A stretch of 64,000 nt of DNA from the NCBI GenBank assembly GCA_023055425.1, contig JALGPY010000008.1:21363359-21427358 (forward strand). Reading direction: 5' to 3'. This DNA is from Linanthus parryae (Eukaryota > Streptophyta > Magnoliopsida > Ericales > Polemoniaceae). Below the pieces are notes generated by a model, which ran no database searches, was not told the origin of the DNA, and saw only the letters and a program-made list of their open reading frames with translations. Both the position numbers and the translations under genes were made by a program. Positions within the stretch are counted from its first letter, which is position 1. Every line of letters begins with the position of its first letter. Of the stretch, positions 20,860 to 30,038 are shown one piece after another.

Positions 20860-23469
20860 TATGCGATAGCATTTCTTCCCGTTGGCGTAGAAGCTCTCTA
20901 TCTCCTTGCCCTCGGGGTCATGCTTTGCGATCCTCTTCAGAGTGTACACACTCTTGCGGTGATATGCGATGCGCGGCGCCTCTTCGTGAATAGGCGGCTT
21001 TTCGTTGGCATCTCCTCTTGTCACCATCACGCCCGCAGGTGACTGGTCCTTGATGTTCTCCCAGAGAGGTAAAGGAGTAGGGTTGAATGGTCCGGGTGTT
21101 TGCTCGTCCGCCATCTCGGTGAACCACACCGCCTCGCTGAGATGCGCTTCGTCCAAGTTGAACGGGTTAGTTGAGGCCGGTATCTCGACAATCCTGTCGT
21201 TCCAGATAGCTTTCATCACTTGGTGAGCCGTTGAAGGGATTGCGTCAAAGCGATGAATCCAGGCCCGACCTATGATCATGTGATATGTGGTGTTCGCGTC
21301 TATGACATAGAACTTCGCCGAGCACTTGATTTTGCCGATCTGAACGCCCAGGCGGATCCACCCGATCGTCATTCTGGAATCGCTTCCGAATCCCACCAGC
21401 GGGGATGGACGCTTGACTACCTTGTGCTCGGGGATCCCTGCTAGCTTCAGTGTGTGGAGTGGAACAACATTGACCGCTGCTCCTCCATCGACGAATGCTC
21501 GCTTGAATTCGACGCCGTTGATGATGGCGGTCACGTACAGGGGCCTCTGGTGGCTCGCATCTGTCTTCTTGTCGCTGGCAGAAAAGGTCATAATCTTTTC
21601 TGTGGAACGGGACGCCCTGACAACTTTCCCGTTGGAGACCACGAGGTCCTCCTCGTAGTCCTCTGCTACCCTTAAGATTGCTTTTGTCATGTCCGCTCGA
21701 CACTTTTCGGAGAAATTCATCTCGTTGAAGAATTTGTCGAAGCCGTGCGACCCTTTCATGCGGTCGGCACGCTCATCTTCCGTGTCCATGCTGTAGTCTT
21801 CGTCTTCATGGACTTCAGCAACGATGGGTAGACCATCCTCTGCGACTTCTTCCAAGTCCACTATCGAGATCATGGCGACCTCTTTGCCTTTTGAGCCTGA
21901 ATCTGTATGGGCAGGCAGCGGGTTGTTGCGCACATCCTTCCGATGGTCGCTGACGATGAGTTCGCCGCTCTTCATCTTCTGATCGAGCGTGAATCTGAGC
22001 TTCTTGCACTCGGCTGTGGGATGCATGACCTTGCCGTGGTACTCGCACCACTTAGGGTCTCTCGTCATCTCCTTGGAGGGTGCTTTCTCGAGCGGTGGTA
22101 GGACGCCGTCCTTACGCCACTGTCTGCAGAGATCGCTTGCTTCCTCCACCGAGCATGGCAGAGGCGGTGCATCGAAGTTTGCAGCCTTTGCTTGCTTCTG
22201 GGGCGAAACTGTATTGACCTCAGCTTCGCGTCCCCGCTTGTAGCCAAATCTGCCGATCTTGTAGGTGGTGCCGCTCGCAGGTCGTTCTGGAGCGCTCTTC
22301 TTTCTCTGTCTCTCGACAATGGGCTCGATGTTCATCGTGCATTCGATGAGCTTTGAAAACGTAGGTGTTTGCAAATTGATCAGCATGCTTTTGTATTCGT
22401 CTCGCATGCACTGCAGGCATATCTCTACGAGCCGGCTTTCGAGCATTGGATCCTTGCACTCCAAGGATTTCGCTCTGAATTTCTTGATGAAAGTGATTCC
22501 ATCTTCCTCGCGTTTCTGATACATCCGTGAGAGATGGATCATCGTCACTTTTTCTTCCATCTGGAAGAACTTGGTATAGAACTTCTGGACCATGTCGTCC
22601 CAAGTCTTCACAGATCCGGCCTCCAATGTTCGGTACCATTTGTATGCTACATTCCCAAGAGTTTTTGGGAATTCCCGCATCAGTAGTTTGGGATCGGCCC
22701 CGTATGGACCCATGACATCGATGAAACGCATGACATGCTCATGAGCGTTTCCATTGACGTCCTCGAACTTGTCCCATTTGGGAGCCTTGTACCCCGCCGG
22801 GTTAGGCATGAGATAGATCTCTCGTGGGATGGGTGGATCGTTGTCTAGCTTCGGGATGATGGTATCCGCGAACGACTGATGAGCCAAGATGGAGTCCACG
22901 CGCTTCTGCAAAGACGTCATGCACTCTGGAATGCTTCCCTCGGTAGTTGACGGAGGGGTTGCCGTAGGCGGTGGCGGCACATATGCTGCCGGAGGATTGG
23001 GAGTGTATTGGCTACCCGCGTTTCCCCAGATTGTCGCTGGTGGAGGCAGAGTGTACTGCAGAGCTGGGTTGGACGCCAAAGCCGGGGGCTGAGAGGCGTG
23101 AGCAGCAGGGGGCAGCATTTGTGCCGTCGACCCTTGGACCGAAGGCAGTTGTGTGGCCGACGGTGGAGTTTGCAGATGAGGGTTGGGAGGCGTGGCCGAT
23201 ACTCCCAATCCTGGAGCGGTAGGGGTTCCTCCTCCCTGGGGGCTAGTGATGGCAGGTGGAGGATTTGGCGCAAGAGTGCCCAGAACGGCCAAGATCCGCT
23301 CTAACTGCGCGGATTGAGACTTGAGGGCTTTTGCCTGACTTTGGACAGTGGCGTCCAAAGACTCTAAAGTTGGCGCCTCGCCGGGAGTCGTCGGAGTACG
23401 GCGAGCCTCGTCTCCCGAGGGAGTTTCAGTGGAAGGAGATCGGTTGCTGACATCGTCCTCCTGAGACAT
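20857..23469 (-). CDS. gag: Gag-protease of the Tat element
   Basis: 870 codons from an ATG 19 bp after the primer site (start MSQEDDVSN). Residues 1-160 are Pro/Ala/Thr-rich and low complexity. A retrotransposon Gag domain lies at about 230-390 (with YKWYRTLE and MVQKFYTKFF). A zinc motif CX2HX4HX4C (CEYH…MHPTAEC) lies at about 471-485. An aspartic protease lies at about 640-760, with DGGAAVN as the active-site loop near 660 (Tat elements commonly have DGG in place of DTG) and the later MIIGRAW motif. Gag forms the particle and the protease matures the polyprotein. The frame is intact up to the UGA. Confidence 0.92.
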   Translation of the reverse strand: MSQEDDVSNRSPSTETPSGDEARRTPTTPGEAPTLESLDATVQSQAKALKSQSAQLERILAVLGTLAPNPPPAITSPQGGGTPTAPGLGVSATPPNPHLQTPPSATQLPSVQGSTAQMLPPAAHASQPPALASNPALQYTLPPPATIWGNAGSQYTPNPPAAYVPPPPTATPPSTTEGSIPECMTSLQKRVDSILAHQSFADTIIPKLDNDPPIPREIYLMPNPAGYKAPKWDKFEDVNGNAHEHVMRFIDVMGPYGADPKLLMREFPKTLGNVAYKWYRTLEAGSVKTWDDMVQKFYTKFFQMEEKVTMIHLSRMYQKREEDGITFIKKFRAKSLECKDPMLESRLVEICLQCMRDEYKSMLINLQTPTFSKLIECTMNIEPIVERQRKKSAPERPASGTTYKIGRFGYKRGREAEVNTVSPQKQAKAANFDAPPLPCSVEEASDLCRQWRKDGVLPPLEKAPSKEMTRDPKWCEYHGKVMHPTAECKKLRFTLDQKMKSGELIVSDHRKDVRNNPLPAHTDSGSKGKEVAMISIVDLEEVAEDGLPIVAEVHEDEDYSMDTEDERADRMKGSHGFDKFFNEMNFSEKCRADMTKAILRVAEDYEEDLVVSNGKVVRASRSTEKIMTFSASDKKTDASHQRPLYVTAIINGVEFKRAFVDGGAAVNVVPLHTLKLAGIPEHKVVKRPSPLVGFGSDSRMTIGWIRLGVQIGKIKCSAKFYVIDANTTYHMIIGRAWIHRFDAIPSTAHQVMKAIWNDRIVEIPASTNPFNLDEAHLSEAVWFTEMADEQTPGPFNPTPLPLWENIKDQSPAGVMVTRGDANEKPPIHEEAPRIAYHRKSVYTLKRIAKHDPEGKEIESFYANGKKCYRI

Positions 23470-23487
23470 GGTTGCTTTTGCTGGTAA

Positions 23488-23507
23488 GTTTCACGTCGGG
23501 TTCACCA
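23488..23507 (-). other. Primer binding site of the Tat element
   Basis: TGGTGAACCCGACGTGAAAC on the minus strand, three bases inside the 5' LTR. It begins with TGG as expected for pairing with a tRNA 3' end. I did not assign the tRNA. Confidence 0.8.
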
Positions 23508-23510
23508 AAA

Positions 23511-24136
23511 TGTGCACAAGAGATTCCGGCAGGGAGACCTCCGTGTACACCGTACGTAGTGGATCAAGGATCGCACAGGAAGAATAGGGGTGTGTGTAGG
23601 GAGAGAGTAAGTCAGTAGCAATGTCTGAGAGAGAGACAGAGGTTTGGCAGAGCTTCCGCGTATGGCAGTGTGTCCTCCTTTGTATGGAAAGGTTAACGAT
23701 GTATATATACTGGAGAACGTGACCGTTTTAGTGTGGTTAATGCGCCCATTAATGGCGGCTTAATTAGCTTAACCATAACGGCACGTTCGTCCGAGTATAT
23801 AGGAACCGTTAGAGCACGTGGTGCGCGAGTACCGGAACCGTTACGAGGTTGACCGGGTTTGACCGGATTGACCGGGTTTATGGAGCTCGTGCCATAAATC
23901 TCTCAAAACAGTTACTAAAGGTCGCGCGCGGGCTTGGCTCGCACGCGACAGGGCTTACTCTAGCCTCCAGACCACAAAGTCCCTACAAGTCCCGTGCAGT
24001 GGTATGCGAGGGCTCTGTCTCGCAGCCCCCACATGGATCAGCTCGGCTGGTGATCCTGTGTGTGTGGAGCACAATATGGTGTGCTGGATGGTTGCCACGT
24101 GGCCTAGATCTGCCATGTCATAAAGCAGTATCTACA
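23511..24136 (-). repeat. 5' LTR of the Tat element
   Basis: 626 bp, one base different from the 3' LTR. Transcription runs towards lower coordinates. The TATA-like TATATATAC is at about 23701-23710, with the W-box triplet at 23849-23873 upstream of it in U3. Confidence 0.94.
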
Positions 24137-24141
24137 ACTGT

Positions 24142-25148
24142 ATTGATAGTAACTTCAACAACAACAGCTCCATAGTTGTGATATTATCTTATCAATTTGA
24201 AGAAGATCATACCCCCAGTGAGCTCCACCGCAAATAAAGCGACGTTGTCGTAGATCAAAGAGAAAGGGAAATACCAACAACAAGACGGCGCTCTTCGTAG
24301 ATGAATCCCGCATTCATTCGTCGCATCCATGAGTTAAGTCAAGAAAACAACGCCACAAATAAAGTGGTAAGAACCGCTGCATAACCGTGAAAGTCGTAAT
24401 AGAAGAAGTTACAGTTACTGGCAATCTCTCAGATCAGGGTAAACCCCAGGAGGAGTCATCCTTTTCATGAAACAAAATCAAATAAGTTTATCCGAAATAA
24501 AAGGGGGCAAAGGAAGTAATTCGGAAAATAAAGGCAGAAAACAAGAAAGACTAACCTGAAGCAATGCAGCGACAAAGTCAGCTGAATCAGCATAGAAGGA
24601 GATGTCGATGTAGAATGGAAGCGAGTCGTGACCTGTTAATCGTTCAGCAATAGATATGGCGGCATGGCTACTTGAAAGAAACAACCGTAACAAGCAATGG
24701 AAGTTGTGGCGGCGAGCTCCGCAGCACGCTGAATTGAGCAACCAGGTCGTACTATGAGAACCTGCGTAAAGAAAAAAAAAAAAAAGAGAGATCAGTTCAC
24801 AAAGCTCTAGATTTGTGATTTAATGGCATATGCCTATTCTCTTTTATAGAGGACTTTGAGGCGGTTACTTGGCAAAGCAGAAATCCTATGTCCTAGTCCG
24901 ATCAGGATATATGCATGTAGGTCATGAAGTTCAAGTTAACCCCTGGTGAAAGAGACAAAAATCCGCAAGTCTAAGTATAATAGCTCTTACATCATTCTTC
25001 AGTTGGATCAGCTAAATATTTGAAGAAGTAAAATTTCAACAACAGTCAACTCATATCACTAGAGCAAAGATTAAGTCATCAAGTCAATCAATCGAGACTC
25101 GTCCGCCAACAAGCTCAAGAGCCGGCGAACAAGTCTCGAGGGGGCATT
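24142..25148 (+). other. Noncoding interior of the gag-only element, right of the nested insertion
   Basis: Continues the outer element after the second ACTGT copy. No recognisable coding region. It ends with the polypurine tract GAGGGGG (25138-25144) just before the 3' LTR. Confidence 0.75.
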
Positions 25149-25930
25149 TGTAGAGACGCAAAAATTACGGTCAATCAAATAGTGCCACGTGTCTATTATT
25201 GCATAATTAAATGGCGGGGTCAAATTATAATTACCGTCAAATTAATGTCTTTATGCATTAATTAATTGAGGACTAAATTGTAAATTAGACCAAACCTTAT
25301 TTACAATTAAGGACTGCTTATGGCAACGCCACGTCATTGCATGACACGGCTACACGTCAACGAGTAAGGCCAATCAAATAGTGCCACTTGTCAAGGTGAT
25401 GCAGTTATCAAGACTAGCGAGCCCGACCAATTATGTTGCGCCACTTGTTAAATTGATGCAGAAAATAAATAAATAAATAATAATATTTATTTTCTACCTT
25501 GGCCAACAAGTCGGCCCATGCCTATATAAAGGAGCCATCCCTAGGCATAAAAAAATACATAATTCGATCTTGCAAGAAGTAGAGAGCTCTGAAGATCAAG
25601 CTGCTAAAGCCCTGAAGAGTTCATACATCCAACATCAAGATCGTCACCCGGTTCTTCAAGACATTCGAAGATCTTCAAGCAAGTTCTTCACGTTCTTCAA
25701 GACCTTCAACGCGTTCATCGCTGAAACCGAAGAACGCCTAATCGTTCGATCCGAGATCAAGCTGCCAAGGCCCTCGTTCGAAGTTCAAGGAGAAGAATCA
25801 GAGGATTTAGTTTCTGTTTAGAAATTCGTTTCAGAGATTGTAATCCGCTACTTCAATTTCATCAATAAAATATATTTGTTTCACCGAATTTCTCGCTTTT
25901 GTTTCCAATTGCATAAAATTTGTGTGTACA
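25149..25930 (+). repeat. 3' LTR of the gag-only element
   Basis: 782 bp. It differs from 2738-3518 by one substitution (GGACTGC against GGTCTGC) and one extra A in an A/T run. It contains the same G-box, TATA box (25523-25530) and AATAAA signal, and is followed by the CCTGG duplication. Confidence 0.93.
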
Positions 25931-25935
25931 CCTGG

Positions 25936-26124
25936 TATTTTGGATAGTAATATGATGCGATTTTTAAATAATTTTTTCATGGTGTTGTAGAGTTAAGGTT
26001 TCTCTATAACACGGTGAAAAAATAATCAATAAATCGCATCATTTTGCTATCAAAATCACCCGGTCAAAGTGACCCTGATACAAATCAAAAGTTGGAATGG
26101 AAAGAAAGATGTGGGACGGAGTGG
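25936..26124. mobile_element. Stowaway-like MITE, right part (interrupted)
   Basis: Continuation of the MITE that begins at 2670, ending in GTGGGACGGAGTGG next to TA (26125-26126). It has an internal dyad around a GTGTTGTAGAG / CTCTATAACAC pair. The same inner sequence is present at 63700-63790. Confidence 0.8.
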
Positions 26125-26190
26125 TAGATTAGAATGAGGAGATTTCTTAATTGGATGATCCAATTAAATCGTTACTTGAGTTATATAGTA

Positions 26191-27176
26191 CCGCTCCGTT
26201 TCTTCTCTTTCTCCCCCGGAGAAAGCGCTACGATAAGAAAAAGGGCTAATTGACCATGTTACCCCTCTGTCCTCTGTCCCTTCTCTCTCCTTTGCTCTCG
26301 TTGATAACACAACCAAACCACAACCACAACCACCGGCCACCAGACCTCTACCAACATCATCCAAACAACTACCAATATCATCAAATACCAGATCCAATAA
26401 CAAATTTACAGACCAAAGAGTATAATTTCATAAAAAAGAAAAATATTACAAATTCAAGAAAAAATAGAAGAAGAAGAAGAAGAAGAAGAAGAAGAAGAAG
26501 AAGAAGAAGAAGAAGAAGAAGAAGAAGAAGAAGAAGAAGAAGAAGAAGAAGAAGAAGAAGAAGGGGACAATGCTGTGGATCTGCTCCTTCATCTTTCTCC
26601 ACTCCATTAGCAGATCTACAGAGAAATCAAAACAAGAAGGAGAAATGTCAGAAAAGGAGAGCCCAAAAACGATGAAGAGATAGAGATCCGTACCTACCTG
26701 GCTCGTCGCCGCCGCTGCAATTGACCGCCGTCGAGATCGCCGTTCCCCTCCACCATCAGCACCGCCGTCGAGATCGCCGTCGCGAAAGAAACCCTCATCG
26801 GTCCCCTTCTTCGTGGCCTTCTTCTCTTCTTCGTCCCCTTCTTCTTCCAACCCAGTTGCATCTTTCTCTCTCCCTCTCTCACTCTCTCTCTCTCTTTCTC
26901 TCCCGTGCGGAGATTTTGAAGACCTCTGCCGTGCCTCTCTCTCTTCTCTCTCTATGCTATATGAAATGGGCGGTGGGTAAAGCCTTAATTGGTAGGGTTT
27001 GTTTTTTTAGAGAAGAAAATGGGGGTAGGTGGGTTGTGTTGAATGAAAGGTGGGATATTAATCAGATGGGTAAAATTGTCATTGAGCATTATTAAATTTG
27101 TCAAAAGAGGAAAGAGGAAGAGAAGAAAGGAAACGTACCAAAATAGAAAGGGGGAGAAAGAGAAGAAATGGAGTGG
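26191..27176. mobile_element. TIR element (about 986 bp) with TA flanks
   Basis: Both ends carry the inverted repeat CC(G/A)CTCC(G/A)TTTCTTC followed by TCTTTCTCCCCC, identical at 25 of 27 positions. TA dinucleotides flank it (26189-26190, 27177-27178). A weaker inner inverted repeat follows (about 26245-26275 against 27060-27090). The interior is mostly low complexity: (GAA)n, CT-rich and Arg-codon-rich tracts. No transposase. It looks like a non-autonomous Tc1/mariner-type element related to the MITE next to it. Confidence 0.62.
26467..26562. repeat. (GAA)n microsatellite
   Basis: About 32 uninterrupted GAA units. It creates long poly-Arg, poly-Leu and poly-Phe frames that are not genes. 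Confidence 0.98.
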
Positions 27177-27178
27177 TA

Positions 27179-27534
27179 CGAAGGAAAGAGGGGGTAAGTA
27201 TCTGGACACGCTCACACGGTGACGTTGATTCGACAAAAGTCAAACAGCCCCACTAAAGAGATGAAAGTATCATTTTCCAAACTAGAAGCGGTGAAACTAT
27301 ATTTTCACTTTTTTAGCCGATTCCTCTCGATTCTTCAACTTTCGCCAAGTAAGCAGAGCCAAGTAAGCAGATCAACATTACAAGGGTGCTTTTTGTTATT
27401 ATCCATAAGACCGGATGAGATTATGCAATTTACAATTCTCGTTATCTTCTTCGCATTTCCCAAGCGAGCTCCTAAACTACCCCCCTCTCTCTCTCACAGC
27501 AACAACAACAACACTACACTTCTGCACTCAACAA
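27179..27534 (+). promoter_or_regulatory. Upstream region of the At4g14100-like gene
   Basis: Between the TIR element and the start codon. It has no clear TATA box. A CT-rich stretch (CCCCCTCTCTCTCTC, 27480-27495) lies just upstream of a CAACAACAACA leader, typical of plant 5' leaders. Confidence 0.4.
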
Positions 27535-28620
27535 ATGTCGACGGCCACATTCACCCTCGTCGCCGTCGTCATCGCCGCCTCCCTCCACCACTCTTCAGCC
27601 GCAACAAACACAGACCCGGTTCCGACACCGTGGCCTCTCCAATTCCACTCCATCCTCTTCATGAACCGGACCGGAACCCTTCAACACGTTGACCTCTGGT
27701 ACGATTTTCCCAACGGTCGCAATTTCAACATCATTCAAAACCAGCTTGGAAAGCTCACCTACGACCTCGAATGGAACAACCACACTTCCTTCATCTACAC
27801 CCTCGATTCGACCCGAGAGTGTCGGGTCTTGAGTTTGGATGTGGGTATACTCCGACCCGATTGGCTTGACGGGGCGAACTATCTGGGTCAGAGGTATAAG
27901 GATGGGTTTTTGTGTAATGTGTGGGAGAAGGTGGATTTCATTTGGTACTATGAAGATGTTGTCACCAAGAGGCCTGTTTTTTGGGTCTTCTACACAGGTT
28001 TGTTTGTTTGTTTAATAAACTACTCTCTCTGGTTTGTGTTATTTTATTGATTTTACTAATTCCAAGCATTTATCTATGTTGAATATTGTTGGGATTAGGG
28101 TTTAGGGTTTCTGATCAAATACTAGTATCTGTCTGGATTAGTGTATTCAATTTCGAGAATTAAGACTCTGCTTGTCTGTGGGATTAAGGTTTGGTTATGA
28201 ATTGTAATTTGTTTAATCTTCTTTTTCGAAGGAAGAATAAGGGTTGTGTATGTCCCCAGTTGGTAAGATTAGGAACCGGTAAACACACGAGGGAAATACT
28301 CGATGTGGTGAATTTTGCTATAGAAATGCGATCAAATGGAAACAGCAAATTAGAGTTATAGTAGCGAAAGTCTTGATTTGAACTCTGTTACCGGTTAAAT
28401 GTTTGGAGCTGATATTATAAACTACTGTGATCTAAGTCTCCATGATGATTAGATTACTAGGAATGACCGAGATGTTATGCTTTGTGTAGAATAGGGAGAT
28501 AGTGAGTCGTATCACCTATGTTGCACGAACACTCCCTTACCATCAATGTGCCATTTGCATTCATGGAATTCTAAATTTTATTCAAAACTTGGACGTTTCT
28601 GAATATTCACATGGCATTTC

Positions 28621-28660
<40 letters not shown>

Positions 28661-29656
28661 TGGCCAAAAATGCTTGGGACACGCTTATCCATTTGAGATA
28701 CGTCGGCGATAAACATAGAGAACGAGTTAGACAAAGCAGTAAGCCGACTTACCTTACTAGAACTGATTATCCTTCCTCCTCTTCGTCAAAGAGATTGTAG
28801 CTATGGTAGGTGAAGACGGTTTTAAAGATGAAACACAAGACAATACCTTAACCCCTTGTATTTTTTTAGATATCAAAAACACCATAGTAATTTGTATATT
28901 CTCTAATAACTGCTGTCTTTTGATGTTAAGTTTCAACCCTTATAAACATAGTTTTAAATTTGTAATTTACTTTAATATTTTGAATTATATGTATATATGG
29001 TGTGTTGACGTCTCTCCGTTCTATGAAATTTGGCGTTTCGATGGCTCTGTTTCTTGCTGTCTCAGTTTCTCTGCAACATAGGGGTACATGCATTCTAAGA
29101 AATGAGGAATTTGCACCTATATGCCTGGGGTCAGGGGTTATAACCAAATGGCCAAGAGCCCTGTGACCTTGACGATGACGAAGTTGGTTAGAATTGATCT
29201 GTTGTTGGAGCTGCTTCTTTTAGCATTGCGACATGGCTAGACTTAGGCAAGTCATGAAGAATTTTATTGTTCAAACTTCAAGTTCATCACAGGTGACTCA
29301 TGAGTGTATGTCTACGTGGGAGTCGCGAAACCTACTTGAGTGAATAGTAAACAAACTTAAAGTTATATACCGGTTTGAAGTAAGACAATGGGTTAGACTT
29401 GAGTGATCTAATAATAGATTCCGTTAATCCTCTCGTATATATTATCACTTTGTCCCTCCTGCCCTAGTGGACAAGGTGAGGCGTTGCACACCGGGGGCCG
29501 CTGTGTTGAGAGTCATTTTTCTTCTTCTTTCACATCGTGGTGGTCATGGTATAGGTCTAAAGGGTTTGGTTATATATGATTGATGCGGAGTCGCGGACAT
29601 GGTATGATATTTAGTCTCTAGCCTTTCTTTTAGATGGAGTTAATCGAGTCTTGACT

Positions 29657-29694
<38 letters not shown>

Positions 29695-30038
29695 GGAAAT
29701 CTGCATTCTCCTTGCTTAATAGTATTTTTCATGTACAATTTTTACCTGATCTGATGAGATCTTCATACCCGCTTCTTGTTTCTTCATAATTATCTTGCTT
29801 CTACTTTCAAATCTTATTATGATTCAGTTTCCATAATATCTTCCGGTACACATGAGTGATAGACATCTGCGATTACTTTTGTGTTGCAGGATATAGCGCA
29901 CACGTGATGACATTTGAGGTAGGGAAAGTACTCGAAGATGCTAAATGGCAAGCGCCTGTGTACTGCTTTGACAGAGACACGGCTGTTGAGAAGAAGCAAA
30001 GCTTTTTTCTTCTTGACTCGATGCCTCAAGCCGCCTAA
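27535..30038 (+). CDS. At4g14100-like secreted protein, two exons
   Basis: Exon 1 is 27535-27997 and exon 2 is 29890-30038, joined phase 1 through a GT-AG intron of 1892 bp; the product is 203 residues. The N-terminus (about 22 residues, ending HHSSA) is a likely signal peptide. The rest matches the plant family of Arabidopsis At4g14100, with [43 protein letters not shown] and the exon-2 motif [11 protein letters not shown]. The family is sometimes labelled as transferring glycosyl groups, but no catalytic role is established, so none is claimed. The intron holds (AAT)n at about 28621-28661 and a poly-T run at 29660-29691. This is the only intact copy; three broken relatives lie downstream (37920, 39905, 42631). 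Confidence 0.88.
28618..28662. repeat. (AAT)n microsatellite in intron
   Basis: About fourteen AAT/ATA units inside the intron of the At4g14100-like gene. Confidence 0.95.
29659..29692. repeat. Poly-T run in intron
   Basis: More than 30 consecutive T, near the 3' end of the same intron. It may be the A-tail of a short retroelement on the minus strand, but the flanks gave no clear match. Confidence 0.9.

Larger units (their letters stand above)
8791..24136 (-). mobile_element. Complete Tat-type Ty3/gypsy retrotransposon with antisense PMD gene
   Basis: A 15,346-bp element on the minus strand with 626-bp LTRs, a 5-bp duplication ACTGT (8786-8790, 24137-24141), a primer site of form TGGTGAACCCGACGTGAAAC (23488-23507) and a polypurine tract AGAAAGGGGG just inside the 3' LTR (about 9419-9430). 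Order in sense direction: LTR, gag-protease, in-frame UGA, RT-RNase H-archaeal RNase H-integrase, tandem array, antisense gene, LTR. The second, archaeal-type RNase H is diagnostic of the Tat (Ogre/Retand-related) branch. Extra open frames between pol and the 3' LTR, sometimes antisense, are known in this branch. The LTRs differ at one site (T at 23727 against G at 9007) and the main frames are open, so the element is very young and may be autonomous. Confidence 0.95.
2738..25930 (+). mobile_element. Gag-only (TR-GAG-like) LTR retrotransposon, interrupted
   Basis: This LTR element is about 7.8 kb once the nested Tat insertion (8791-24136 plus one TSD copy) is removed. It has a 5-bp target duplication CCTGG (2733-2737 and 25931-25935), LTRs starting TGTAGAG and ending GTGTACA, a primer-site region (TTGGCACGCCCAGTGGGAC, from about 3522) and a polypurine tract GAGGGGG (25138-25144). 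It encodes only a Gag-like protein. No protease, reverse transcriptase, RNase H or integrase is present in 5936-8790 or 24142-25148. It must have depended on enzymes of another element. The LTRs differ by one substitution and one 1-bp indel over about 781 bp, so the insertion is young. Confidence 0.93.

Noticed and set aside
21245..22639. Long frames antisense to or out of phase with gag-protease
   Set aside because: Shadows of the codon-biased gag-protease frame.
26250..26850. Poly-Arg, poly-Leu and poly-Phe proteins
   Set aside because: Translations of the (GAA)n microsatellite.
29440..29580. Possible SINE in the At4g14100-like intron (CCTAGTGGACAAGGTG)
   Set aside because: Resembles a Pol III A box but no B box, tail or target duplication could be found.
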